Shown here piece after piece: positions 20,903 to 29,596 of a DNA stretch of 64,000 bases. Origin of the DNA: Nocardia vulneris. GTDB lineage: Bacteria > Actinomycetota > Actinomycetes > Mycobacteriales > Mycobacteriaceae. Where the stretch lies: NCBI RefSeq assembly GCF_001613425.1, contig NZ_BDCI01000017.1, forward strand, positions 434,001-498,000, read 5' to 3'. Below the pieces are notes generated by a model. The model had not been told where the DNA came from and searched no databases. It saw only the letters and a list, made by a program, of their open reading frames with translations. How positions within the stretch are numbered: the stretch's first letter is position 1; every line of letters begins with the position of its first letter. A program made the translations under genes and the position numbers.

Positions 20903-22042
20903 TCACGTGGTGGGCTGGTGCGCCCGTAGCCAATTGGTGAGGTCGGTCAGGGGGCGGGAGTGGATGGGGGCGAGAGGGTCGTGGGCTGGATCTGGGGCGG
21001 GGCCCAGGGAATGGCCGGTGGCGGGGTAGGTGAGCAGGGTGTGGTCGGGGTTGGCGTGGGCGGCGAGGGCCTGGTCGATTCGGGTGGCGGCGGACAGTGG
21101 GATGTTGCTGTCTTGTTCGCCGTGCATGGTGAGTACGGGGATGTTGCGTAGCGCGGCGGCCTGTGCGGCGACGTCGGGCAGGGTGGAGGCGGAGCCGTAG
21201 AGGCGGAAGATGCCGCCGTCGAGTTGGGCGTCGATGAAAGATACTGCGGCGGAGGGCAGTTCGGTGGTGAGGTCGATTCGGCCGTTGCCGTCCGGGTCGA
21301 AGGCCGATTCGATGGCCGGTGTACCCGCGCCGAGCAGGCCGAGCAATTCGTGCACGACGACTCCGGGGCCGGCGCGCCAGGCCCGGTCGAGTTCCGCGAC
21401 GCCGACCGATCCGTCGACCGCGTAGTCGCGCAGGTAGGGAATCACCACGCGCTCCCACTGTGCGATCAGCCCGTCCCGCCACGGAATGCCCACTGCCCCC
21501 AGCAGTATCACTCCGCGCACGTTCGGCAGGCCGGGCGCGGCGGCGGCCACCACGGTGGTGCCTTCGCTCCAGCCGAGGAGATAGATCCGCTCCGGGTCGA
21601 TCCGCGGATCGCGTATCCCGGCCGCGACCGCGCTGTGCACATCGGTCACCAGCTGCGGCATCGTGAGCTCGGTGCCGAAACGCGGGTCGATATCGCCGAT
21701 GCCGTGCACGTAGTGCTTGTTGTAGCGCAACGTCGCGAACCCCTGATCGGCCAGGGCGCGCGCGATATCGGCGAACAGGTGTCCGCGCGAGGTGCCGCCC
21801 TCGCCGGCATCGTCGCCGTTCCTGTCCTCCGGCCCGGAACCGCCGACGAGCACCACCAACGGCGCCGGTTCCGTGCCGGGGACCATCAGCTCCGCGTCGG
21901 CGACGAAATCGCCGAACGAGATCGACAGCGCCGAACTCCGCACTCCCCCACCCGATTCGGTCGCCGCGGTACAGCCGGACGCGACGACGACGACACCGAA
22001 CAGAAGGACGACACCGAACAGAGGCACGAGCAGTGAACGCAT
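20903..22042 (-). CDS. Alpha/beta hydrolase lipoprotein
   Basis: A 379-residue hydrolase with a lipoprotein signal (hydrophobic stretch then VVASGC, Cys about 24). The nucleophile elbow is GWSEG, preceded by RIYLL, and the histidine lies in PATGHSLGP; LVGGSGPEDRNG is the oxyanion region. It fits the dienelactone-hydrolase/BAAT-like esterase group. A DPDGNGRIDL segment in the lid resembles an EF-hand calcium loop, though the final glutamate is one residue late. I chose ATG 22042 over 22081 because it starts directly at the signal peptide. It should act on the outer face of the membrane; substrate unknown. Confidence 0.82.
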   Translation of the reverse strand: MRSLLVPLFGVVLLFGVVVVASGCTAATESGGGVRSSALSISFGDFVADAELMVPGTEPAPLVVLVGGSGPEDRNGDDAGEGGTSRGHLFADIARALADQGFATLRYNKHYVHGIGDIDPRFGTELTMPQLVTDVHSAVAAGIRDPRIDPERIYLLGWSEGTTVVAAAAPGLPNVRGVILLGAVGIPWRDGLIAQWERVVIPYLRDYAVDGSVGVAELDRAWRAGPGVVVHELLGLLGAGTPAIESAFDPDGNGRIDLTTELPSAAVSFIDAQLDGGIFRLYGSASTLPDVAAQAAALRNIPVLTMHGEQDSNIPLSAATRIDQALAAHANPDHTLLTYPATGHSLGPAPDPAHDPLAPIHSRPLTDLTNWLRAHQPTT

Positions 22043-22114
22043 ATCCGCGACGCTATCCAGCACCGCGCCGATGGTCCTCACGCCACGGGGCGAGCCCCGC
22101 GCAGTACCGCCGTA

Positions 22115-23443
22115 CTACCCACTGTCCTTGTCCACCACCCGCGATCGGGCGCCGCGCGGCCGGTACAGCCAGACGATCGCCGCGAGCAGCGCGCCGACGG
22201 CAAGGATGGTGTACGAATCGCCGAGCAGGAATTGCGTGAGCGTCCAATGGAATTCGCGCCCGTTGGTCTGCGGGACATACCAGACCAGTCCCTGCGGGAG
22301 CAGCGGCAGATCCGGATCCCACCAGCCGACCCGGTCGACGCGCATCGGCCAGGCGAAGGCGAACAGATAGATCAGCGCGGGCACCGCGATCCGCACGGCA
22401 CGGCGACGATGCCGCAGCGCGTGCCCGATCCACAGCAGCGCGGGCACGATCCAGACCCAGTAGTGCGTCCACGAGATCGGCGAGGCCAGCAGCATCACGG
22501 TGGCCGCGAGCAGCGCGCCGAGCAGTTCGTCCCCGCGCAGGTAGGCGCTGCGGGCGGCGGCGATGCCGGCCAGCCCCAGCAGCCCCGCACAGACCAGCGA
22601 ACCGGTGCTGTCGTCCCAGGTGGACCATTGCAACCGGCCGAACAGTCCGTTGATCGATTGGTTCTGCACATAGGCGAACCCGATGCGGTTCTGCGAGGTC
22701 ATCGTCGTCGTCCAGAACTCCCACGCCTGGGCGGGCCGATACCAGAACCCGATGGCGACCGTCGCGGCGAAGGCCGCGCACGCGGTGGCCGCCGCCCGGA
22801 ACTGCCGGGTGATCAGCAGGTAGACGACGAAGACGGCGGGGGTGAGCTTCAGCCCAGTCGCCAGGCCGATGAGAATGCCGCGGTACCAACGATTCTTGGG
22901 CATTGCCAGGTCGGCGAGCACGAACGCCATGAGCAGCACACTGAGCTGACCGAACTGCAGCGTCTGCTGGACCGGCTCCAACCAGAGCGCCGCGGCGGCC
23001 ACGGCGGTCGCCAGCGCGACCGAACGGACACCGGGTCGCCGTCGCTGGAGTAAACCGGCGCTCCACACGCTGACCCAGAGCGATCCCAGCGTCAGCAGCG
23101 TGATGCCGGTCCCGACATAGTTGATCGGGAAGCGCGCCAGCTCCGCGCAGATCCACGCGGCGAAGACGGGATAGAGGAAGGGCAGGCCCAGCGGACCGCG
23201 CCCGTCGTACAGCAGTTCGGGGTGCAGCGCGGCCATCGAGCCGCCCCACATGTAGACCTGAAGATCGACCTGGTGCCAGTACATCTCCCAGTTCGGCCGC
23301 ACGAAGGCCAACCAGGCACCGACAGAGCAGCAGGCGAAGACGAGCGCAGCGGCGAGCACCGTGAACGTGTGCGGGGCACGAGGTTTCACCACCTCGACCA
23401 CACCGGTACCGCGCTGTTCTTCCGTGTGCAGGACGACAGCCAT
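22115..23443 (-). CDS. GT87-family mannosyltransferase (polyprenol-phosphate-mannose type)
   Basis: A 442-residue integral membrane glycosyltransferase of the GT-C type with about 10-12 helices. The first outer loop holds WHQVDLQVYMWGG with an aspartate in the place expected for catalysis, followed by LLYDGRGPLGLPFLYPVFAAW, both typical of the DUF2029/GT87 alpha-mannosyltransferases. In Mycobacteriales these add alpha-1,2 mannose to lipomannan and lipoarabinomannan from polyprenyl-phosphate-mannose (established for the family). The exact linkage cannot be read here. The gene stands alone, 72 bases after the end of its upstream minus-strand neighbour's start. Confidence 0.86.
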   Translation of the reverse strand: MAVVLHTEEQRGTGVVEVVKPRAPHTFTVLAAALVFACCSVGAWLAFVRPNWEMYWHQVDLQVYMWGGSMAALHPELLYDGRGPLGLPFLYPVFAAWICAELARFPINYVGTGITLLTLGSLWVSVWSAGLLQRRRPGVRSVALATAVAAAALWLEPVQQTLQFGQLSVLLMAFVLADLAMPKNRWYRGILIGLATGLKLTPAVFVVYLLITRQFRAAATACAAFAATVAIGFWYRPAQAWEFWTTTMTSQNRIGFAYVQNQSINGLFGRLQWSTWDDSTGSLVCAGLLGLAGIAAARSAYLRGDELLGALLAATVMLLASPISWTHYWVWIVPALLWIGHALRHRRRAVRIAVPALIYLFAFAWPMRVDRVGWWDPDLPLLPQGLVWYVPQTNGREFHWTLTQFLLGDSYTILAVGALLAAIVWLYRPRGARSRVVDKDSG

Positions 23444-23495
23444 GGAGTTGTTTTTTCCTTCATCAGGTGAGGCACAACACGCAGACCAGCAAATG

Positions 23496-23510
23496 CTTAG
23501 CTAAACTAAG
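23496..23510. promoter_or_regulatory. Inverted repeat CTTAG-CTAAA-CTAAG in divergent gap
   Basis: Five-base perfect arms in an unusually AT-rich patch, 53 bases upstream of the GT87 start and about 180 upstream of the P450. It may be an operator for either gene. It loosely recalls the TTAG/CTAA halves of DtxR/IdeR iron boxes but does not match the 19-base consensus. Confidence 0.3.
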
Positions 23511-23691
23511 TGAAGTCATCCTAGCATCGGCCCCGGCTATGGCAGACCCCAATTCTGCGGGCGCGACGGCGTGCCGTGATGCCGATAACATGCGGCAGAG
23601 AGGACTGCGCAGAGGCAGCCACAACTGAACAACGAACGATCGACTGACCATCGAGTCAGACTTCGGTGACGAGCCAGGGAGGAATCGTCAG

Positions 23692-25092
23692 TTGAATGAC
23701 GATCGGGCGGGGGAAACAGGGGAAACTGCAAGACTGCACCACGGACGTGGCGGGGTACTCGGGCTGGGCACCACGATCCGATGGTTCCGCGATCCGCTGG
23801 GCGTGATGCGGCGGCTCGCGGACGAGCACGGCCCGGTCGCGGGCTTCCAGATCGGCCTGTGGCCCGCGGCGCTGGTGACCGGGCCCGCCGAGATCCACGA
23901 GGTGCTGGTCTCGCGCGCCGCGGACTACCGCCGGGCGCGGGCGGTGACCGGCACACTGTGGCCCGCATTGCGCGAAGGCTTGATCATTTCCGAGGGCGAG
24001 GTACATCGCAGCCAGCGTGCGCTGGTCGGGCCGCTGTTCACCGCGCGGCGCGTACCGAAATACGTCGACGTGATCGCCGCCCGCATGCAGCCGCACCTGC
24101 GCCGCTGGCAGGCCGCGGGCGAGGTGGATCTGCTGCCCGCCGTGCAGGAGATGATGCACGACGTCATCGCCGGACTGCTGGTGGACGAGCCGATCGAGGC
24201 CTACCGGGAGGTGCTCGACGCGGCCAACCGCATCTTCGACTGGGAGATGCGCGCGATGTCGCGCCCGATCGTGGCCCCGCTCAACATTCCGACGAAACGC
24301 AACCGCACGTTCATCCGCGACCTCGGCGTGGTCCGCGACTGGGCCACCGCCATGGTCGACGCGCGGCGCCGCAAGCCGGGCGCGGACATCGTGTCCGCGC
24401 TGCTCGCCCAGCGCGACCGCGACGGCGCACCGATGCCCACCGAGCGAGTGATCGACGAGGTGATCAACCTCTGGGCCGCGGCACACGAGACCAGCGCCGA
24501 CGCCATGTTCTGGACCGCGTACGCGCTGTCGCGCCATCCGGTCGCCGCCGACCGGGCACGCGGCGAGGTGGACCGGGTCCTCGGCGGCGCGTTGCCGACG
24601 GCGGAAGATCTCGCGCTGCTGCCGTACTGCCTGCAGGTGTTCAAGGAGTCGATGCGGCTGTATCCGCCCTCCCCCGCGTTCCTGCGCGAAGCCGCGCGCG
24701 ACACGCGCCTCGGCACACACGAGATCGCCGCGGGCACCATCGTTTTCGTCGCGCCCTACGTCATGCACCGATCCGCCGCGCGCTATCCCGATCCCGAAGC
24801 GTTCCGGCCGGACCGCTTCGCCGCCGAGGCCGACCGCAGCTGGGAACGCCTGTCCTACTTGCCCTTCGGCGCGGGTGAGCACGTCTGCGTCGGTTCCGCG
24901 CTCGCCCTGCTGGAGGGACAGATCTTCACCGCGCTGCTGCTCGACGGCGGCACCGTGCGAACAGCGGGCGACCCCGGGATGAAGCTGACCATCAATCTGC
25001 GTCCCAAGCGCCGGCTCCGCACCACGTATCTGCCTCGCACTACCGCGCCGAACCGGCAGCTGTCCGGGGCCGAAGCCAGAGACTCCAGATGA
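23692..25092 (+). CDS. Cytochrome P450
   Basis: A 466-residue soluble P450. The heme-cysteine motif is FGAGEHVCVG (Cys399), the helix-K motif is ESMR, the PERF-like region is FRPDRF, and the I-helix shows AAHETSAD with the conserved Thr. No redox partner gene lies beside it. The start is TTG at 23692, with AGGGAGG nine bases upstream; no ATG or GTG in this frame is better placed. It overlaps the following sensor kinase by four bases (ATGA), an unusual partnership. The general sequence is closest to the CYP102/CYP110-like fatty-acid or terpene oxidising groups in feel, but I cannot assign a family or substrate. Confidence 0.9.
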   Translation: MNDDRAGETGETARLHHGRGGVLGLGTTIRWFRDPLGVMRRLADEHGPVAGFQIGLWPAALVTGPAEIHEVLVSRAADYRRARAVTGTLWPALREGLIISEGEVHRSQRALVGPLFTARRVPKYVDVIAARMQPHLRRWQAAGEVDLLPAVQEMMHDVIAGLLVDEPIEAYREVLDAANRIFDWEMRAMSRPIVAPLNIPTKRNRTFIRDLGVVRDWATAMVDARRRKPGADIVSALLAQRDRDGAPMPTERVIDEVINLWAAAHETSADAMFWTAYALSRHPVAADRARGEVDRVLGGALPTAEDLALLPYCLQVFKESMRLYPPSPAFLREAARDTRLGTHEIAAGTIVFVAPYVMHRSAARYPDPEAFRPDRFAAEADRSWERLSYLPFGAGEHVCVGSALALLEGQIFTALLLDGGTVRTAGDPGMKLTINLRPKRRLRTTYLPRTTAPNRQLSGAEARDSR

Positions 25093-26336
25093 CTTCGCTG
25101 CGGCAAGCCCTGCGGTACCGCGCGAGCGCCCTGTTGCCGAATTGCTGGCGGCAACGAACCGCGCCCGCACGGGCCGCGGGGGAACGGGTGGATCGCATCA
25201 TCGCCTTCGCATTGGGCGCGGGCACGTGGATTTTCGGCATCGGGGACGCCGCCGAGATCGCCGAGCAGTCGCGTCATTACGCGCCGTGGTGGACCGTGGT
25301 GGCCATGTGCGGGGTGTTCGGCACCGCGCTGGTGCTGGCGGCCACCACGCTGTTCGTGCCGTTCCCCGCGGTCCGGGTGCTCGCGGCCACGCACGCAACG
25401 GTTTTCGCCGTGGTGATCGGGCTGTCCGGTTTCGCGGTGACCTCCGGGCAGATCACCAACGACGTGGAATGGATCTATCGGCTGGTGCCGCTGGGCGGGG
25501 TCGCGGCCACAGTCGTCTGGCGCACCCCGGTGACGGCGCTCTACCTGCTCGTGGTCGCGGTGCTGGCCGCGTGGTCCAACGGTCAGGTCAAGAACGATCT
25601 CGGCTCGATCGAGTTCTTCCTCACCTGGCTGCGCATCTTCGGCATATCGGTGGGCTTCGTGTACATCACCAGGATGACGCGGCGCGCCGCCCAACTGCTG
25701 GACCTGGAGCGGACGCGGGCCCAGCAGCAAGCCACGCTCGCGGCGGCCGCGGAGGCGCGGGCCGGCGAGCGCGCGCTGTTCGCGGGCGTGATCCACGACA
25801 AGGTGCTCGCCACGCTGCTCGACACCTCCCGCGGCGGCTGCCCGACGATGCTGGCCAGGCAGGCCGAACAGGCGCTCGGCCAGTTCGCCGCGATCGGGCG
25901 GATCAACGAATTGTGCACCGGCGCCGAGGCTATCGAGACGATCACCACCGAGGTCACCACGGCCACCGAAACCTCACTGCGCGTGCAGGTCCGCCACGAT
26001 CGGCGCGCGAGCGAACTGCGCATCGACTCGGCCGCGGTGAGCGCCCTCGCGCAGGCCGCCGCGGAAGCCGTGCGCAACAGCGTGCGGCACGCGGACGTGC
26101 CGGAGCGCACGATCACCCGCGACGTCACGATCGCGGCGCGGGAATGCGGCCTCACCGTGGTCGTCGCCGACGACGGCGCCGGATTCGATCCGGCCGCGGT
26201 CGCGCCCAACCGCCTCGGCCTCACGGTCAGCATCGTGCAGCGGATGCGTGAGGTCGGCGGCCGCGCCGTCATCGACGCCGCACCCGGCGCCGGAACCCGG
26301 ATCATATTGGAATGGGACGCACCTGATGACGCCTGA
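25089..26336 (+). CDS. Membrane sensor histidine kinase (HisKA_3/HATPase type)
   Basis: A 415-residue protein with five or six membrane helices (about 35-195), a coiled segment (LERTRAQQQATLAAAAEARAG across the junction) and a kinase-like domain. IHDKVLATLL around residue 237 looks like the phospho-acceptor helix of the NarL-type kinases. The ATPase part shows the N box EAVRNSVRHA, the G1 box VADDGAGFDP and RLGLTVSIVQRM. No response regulator gene is adjacent on either side. It overlaps the P450 by four bases and the following gene by 11, so the three form one transcript. Confidence 0.83.
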   Translation: MTSLRQALRYRASALLPNCWRQRTAPARAAGERVDRIIAFALGAGTWIFGIGDAAEIAEQSRHYAPWWTVVAMCGVFGTALVLAATTLFVPFPAVRVLAATHATVFAVVIGLSGFAVTSGQITNDVEWIYRLVPLGGVAATVVWRTPVTALYLLVVAVLAAWSNGQVKNDLGSIEFFLTWLRIFGISVGFVYITRMTRRAAQLLDLERTRAQQQATLAAAAEARAGERALFAGVIHDKVLATLLDTSRGGCPTMLARQAEQALGQFAAIGRINELCTGAEAIETITTEVTTATETSLRVQVRHDRRASELRIDSAAVSALAQAAAEAVRNSVRHADVPERTITRDVTIAARECGLTVVVADDGAGFDPAAVAPNRLGLTVSIVQRMREVGGRAVIDAAPGAGTRIILEWDAPDDA

Positions 26337-27399
26337 CCACGGCGACCTGAGCCGGCTACTCAGCGGGCAGCGCTCCACCATGATGACGATCATCGTGGTG
26401 GCGCTGGCCACCGATGCCGCGGTGATGATCCGTTCCGTGCGGCTGGCCGGAATACCGCTGTCCCTCACGCTTTTCCTGGCCGCGGCACTGCTCGCCGCGA
26501 GTACCGTCCTCGTCGTGCTCGACCCCGGCGTGCCGATCCGCACCTCCTCGGCCCTGCTGGTCGCCGCCGCCGGGCCGGTCGCCACCCTGATCGTGCGCGA
26601 TCAGGTCACCGCGCAGTTGGCCGCGCACACCAGCATGTGGACCGCATATACCGCGGGCATCACGCTCGCCCTGCTGGTGCTGCGCGGCCGGAACCTGTTG
26701 GCCTGGGCGGGAACCGTGGCCACCTGGCTCGCCGTCGTCGCCGCCGCGGGCGGTGCGTCGACCGCGTTCGTGCAGGGGGTGGTGCCGCTGGTCAATGTCG
26801 TCATCGCCGCCGCGTTCGCCGCGATCATGCGTCCCACCCTGCGCTCACTGCACGAACTCGAGGCCGAATCGACCACGCGCGCCGCGAATCGGGCCCGGCT
26901 CGACGCGCAGAAGGCCGAGCGTAAACGCCAGCTCGACCGGCTCGACCTGCGCGCGCGTCCGATGCTCGAACGCATCGCCAGCGCGGTCCCGTTCCAGCCC
27001 GAGGAACGCGAGGAATGCCGGCTGCTCGAAGCCGAACTCCGGGACGAGTTGCGCGCACCGCAATTGTCGACGAGCGAGGTGCTCGCCGCGGCCCGCGCCG
27101 CGCGCCGCCGTGGCGTCGAGGTGATGCTGCTCGACGACGGCGGTTTGGAAACCGCATCCCTCGCGCTGCGTGATCTGGTGCGCGACATCGCCGTTCAGGA
27201 ACTGGACAACACCGACCGCGGCCATGTCACGGTCCGGGTGCTGCCCCCGGGACGCCGCAATCTGGCCACCGTGCTCGTGGACGCGGACGACCGCAACCGC
27301 CGGACCGAAATCGACTGCGCCGGAACGGTTACCGCCACGTTGGACCGTTCGGCGGGTGCGCAGGCGGCAGAGGTGCCGCTGCCCAGCCACATCTACTGA
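26326..27399 (+). CDS. Membrane protein resembling a degenerate sensor kinase
   Basis: A 357-residue protein with about five N-terminal membrane helices, a charged coiled coil (about 190-235, ELEAESTTRAANRARLDAQK region) and a soluble C-terminal domain of about 120 residues. The layout copies the kinase just upstream, but I see no phospho-acceptor histidine and no N or G box, so ATP binding is unlikely. It may pair with the kinase as a co-sensor or be a decayed duplicate. Start ATG 26326 overlaps the kinase end by 11 bases. Its stop lies only three bases from the stop of the convergent gene. Confidence 0.68.
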   Translation: MTPDHGDLSRLLSGQRSTMMTIIVVALATDAAVMIRSVRLAGIPLSLTLFLAAALLAASTVLVVLDPGVPIRTSSALLVAAAGPVATLIVRDQVTAQLAAHTSMWTAYTAGITLALLVLRGRNLLAWAGTVATWLAVVAAAGGASTAFVQGVVPLVNVVIAAAFAAIMRPTLRSLHELEAESTTRAANRARLDAQKAERKRQLDRLDLRARPMLERIASAVPFQPEEREECRLLEAELRDELRAPQLSTSEVLAAARAARRRGVEVMLLDDGGLETASLALRDLVRDIAVQELDNTDRGHVTVRVLPPGRRNLATVLVDADDRNRRTEIDCAGTVTATLDRSAGAQAAEVPLPSHIY

Positions 27400-27402
27400 G
27401 AC

Positions 27403-27945
27403 TCACACCGATAACGGCTTGCCGCCGGGCCGGGTGCGCCGCCAGGCGATCGTGAGGAAACCGAGCAGCCCGAGCAGCGGCAAGGCGGCGATCGACCAGC
27501 TCAGCGGCAGCGGCGGGCCGGGCTGGTCCAGCACCTGCAGCCCATCCAGGGTGCCTTCGCCGTGCCCGAGCGGGCCATCGATGGTGAAGGCGAAGCGGTA
27601 GCTGCCGGGATCGTCGACCGCGAAGATGTCCAGGCCCCACGAGTCGCGCTTGCGCGGGTGCCGGACGAACTTCGCGGGCCGCCGCCAATTCAGCCCGGGC
27701 CCGGTGAGTTTCAGCGTCCCGGACTTGTCCGCGATGCCGCCGTCGGGCATGAAGGTGAAGTCCAGCGACTGCATCGCCCGGATCGGCCAGGTGGAGAAGC
27801 CGACGGTCAGGCCGTACGGTCCGGCCTGCACGCGCTCGGTGTGCACGATGTCGACCGGCGCGTACGCGGACGCGGGGCTGATCGCGACCAGCGACAGCGT
27901 GATCGCCGCCAGCACGGTGAGCGCGAATCTGCGCAGGATGGTCAT
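27403..27945 (-). CDS. Exported membrane-anchored protein, FixH/CopC-like context
   Basis: A 180-residue protein with a signal peptide (LRRFALTVLAAITLSLVAISPASA), a beta-rich exported domain and a C-terminal membrane helix (AALPLLGLLGFLTIAWRR) with a basic tail. No family motif is certain; the beta-rich part with PGSYRFAFTIDGP resembles immunoglobulin-like YtkA/CopC domains. It is the last gene of a four-gene run and overlaps the membrane gene upstream by four bases. Context suggests a metal or respiratory role in the cell envelope (inference). Confidence 0.7.
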   Translation of the reverse strand: MTILRRFALTVLAAITLSLVAISPASAYAPVDIVHTERVQAGPYGLTVGFSTWPIRAMQSLDFTFMPDGGIADKSGTLKLTGPGLNWRRPAKFVRHPRKRDSWGLDIFAVDDPGSYRFAFTIDGPLGHGEGTLDGLQVLDQPGPPLPLSWSIAALPLLGLLGFLTIAWRRTRPGGKPLSV

Positions 27946-29111
27946 CGGAGATCTCCCGGTGTGGGCAGCATGCGGACGAATCGGCCGGCGAGGAAACCCG
28001 CCAGCAGCCCCAGTGGCAGTCCCAGCGCGGTCGAGATCAGGACGTCACCGGGCCCGACACCCGAGAAGAAGTGGGTGAGCTGCAGTTGTAGCGGGAACGT
28101 CACGCCGACCACGATTCCGGCGAAGCCACCGGCCAGCACGACGACCTTTCGCGCGTCGAAGCCGCGGGTGCGCACCGACCAGAACAGGGCCTCGATCCCG
28201 GCCGCTGCGAGGAGCAGGAACATCGGCATGATCGCGGGCAGCGAGGGCGGGCGCGCGCCGAGCCCGTCGCGCAGCGGCAGGCCGATCGAATCGGCGTACG
28301 CCTCGGCGGCCCAGGGCGAGAACCACCACAGAATCCCTTGCAGCACACCGAGGGCCACCGCGATGGCCAGCGCGGCGCCGGGCCGCGCCAGCACGGCCGC
28401 GCCCAGGACGAGCAGCAGCGGGCCGAAGAACAGCACGCCGAGAATGGTCGAATCCACCGGCAGGTCCAGGTTGTCCAGGGCCTGCGCGAGGATCGGCGCG
28501 AAGGTGATCAGGATCGGGACCGCCGCGACGATGCCGAGCCGGCCCCACCGGTGGTCGCGATGCGCCGCGAACACGATGATGCTGCCGATCATGGTCACCG
28601 TGATCGACAGGAACAGCGCCACATGCGACGGCGTGTTCAGCACCGCGTCGAAGCCGTAGATCGAATGCCATTCCAGATCGAGCAGACCGTAGAGCAGAAA
28701 CAGGGCCGCGCCCGCCCCGGCGATCATGTAGCCGAGCGGCGCGGTCAGGGCGCTGCCGAAGACACGAATGGGCGTGCCGCCCAGCCGTGGCACGGGTCGC
28801 CCGGCCCGCTGCGCGGCGGTGGCCAGGAACACCATCGCCAGACTGACGAACCCGGAGATGGCACTGCCGGAATACAGGAACAGGTGCGGCAGCGTGAAGA
28901 ACGTATCCGGCCCGACATCGTTGTGCCACTGGATGTCCCAGCTCAACCCGACCAACGTGACGGCGGTGCCCGCCAGTACGCCCCAGGCGCCCGCCCGCGC
29001 GGCGGCGCTGCTGTCCGATGCCGTGTGGTCCGGCGCGGGCCGGGCCGCGACGGTGTCCACCGCCGGTCCGGCTCGCCCTTCGCTCGCGTCGAACGCTGCC
29101 GAGCTGTCCAT
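27942..29111 (-). CDS. Polytopic membrane protein with paired histidine motifs
   Basis: A 389-residue protein with about ten membrane helices. Two repeated His motifs stand out: WDIQWHNDVG followed by LPHLFLYSG, and LEWHSIYGF followed by TPSHVALFLS. This WH...PH/SH pattern in helices suggests a buried metal or heme site. I do not recognise a characterised family. The start is ATG 29111, which has GAGGAGG upstream; a longer frame from 29237 would overlap the next gene with low-complexity sequence. It is coupled to the exported protein downstream (ATGA overlap) and preceded by the YtkA-like gene. Confidence 0.75.
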   Translation of the reverse strand: MDSSAAFDASEGRAGPAVDTVAARPAPDHTASDSSAAARAGAWGVLAGTAVTLVGLSWDIQWHNDVGPDTFFTLPHLFLYSGSAISGFVSLAMVFLATAAQRAGRPVPRLGGTPIRVFGSALTAPLGYMIAGAGAALFLLYGLLDLEWHSIYGFDAVLNTPSHVALFLSITVTMIGSIIVFAAHRDHRWGRLGIVAAVPILITFAPILAQALDNLDLPVDSTILGVLFFGPLLLVLGAAVLARPGAALAIAVALGVLQGILWWFSPWAAEAYADSIGLPLRDGLGARPPSLPAIMPMFLLLAAAGIEALFWSVRTRGFDARKVVVLAGGFAGIVVGVTFPLQLQLTHFFSGVGPGDVLISTALGLPLGLLAGFLAGRFVRMLPTPGDLR

Positions 29112-29161
29112 CCGCTGCCCTCCTCGGTGCCTCGTCGAATCTTGTGTGCCGCGTGTCTGTT

Positions 29162-29596
29162 TCAGTTGCCCACCCACAGCGGCACGGTGATCTGGTCGAC
29201 GCCGCCGTGCGCGTCGATCGTCAGGCGCAGTTCCCACGGACCGGTCATCATCAGCGACACCGAGTCGGCGTGGAAGCGACCGTCGCCCGCGGCGGTCAGC
29301 GCGACAGGTGGGCCGGCGTGGCCCATCAGCAGCTGGGTCGCCTGCAGGGTGACGGTGGCATGCGCGGTAGGCGCTCCGGCTCGATCGGTGACCGCGACGT
29401 CGACGGCGGTGTCGCCCAGTCGGACTCGCTCGAGGGTGAGCGTCACCAGGTGGCGTTCGGTGCCCGAGCGCAGGGCCACCGCTTGCGCCGAACCCGGCCA
29501 GAGCAGCCAGCCGAGTACCGCGAGCACGACGACCAATGCGGCGGCGATGATCAGCGGACGGCGCGAGCGAGTCGTGCGCGTGCTCGTTTCGTTCAT
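29162..29596 (-). CDS. YtkA/FixH-like domain protein
   Basis: A 144-residue protein with one N-terminal membrane anchor (PLIIAAALVVVLAVLGWLLW) and a single exported beta-sandwich domain. The segments LMGHAGPP, GRFHADSVSLMMTGPWELRL are typical of the YtkA/FixH-like domain, found in copper and respiratory-oxidase assembly settings. Its start overlaps the stop of the large Met/His-rich protein (ATGA), so the two are translationally coupled. It probably acts with that protein on the outer face of the membrane. Confidence 0.78.
   Translation of the reverse strand: MNETSTRTTRSRRPLIIAAALVVVLAVLGWLLWPGSAQAVALRSGTERHLVTLTLERVRLGDTAVDVAVTDRAGAPTAHATVTLQATQLLMGHAGPPVALTAAGDGRFHADSVSLMMTGPWELRLTIDAHGGVDQITVPLWVGN

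Noticed and set aside
23496-23510. Iron-responsive IdeR/DtxR box
   Set aside because: Only short TTAG/CTAA parts agree and the 19-base palindrome is not there; neighbouring genes are not typical iron genes. Listed only as a weak inverted repeat.
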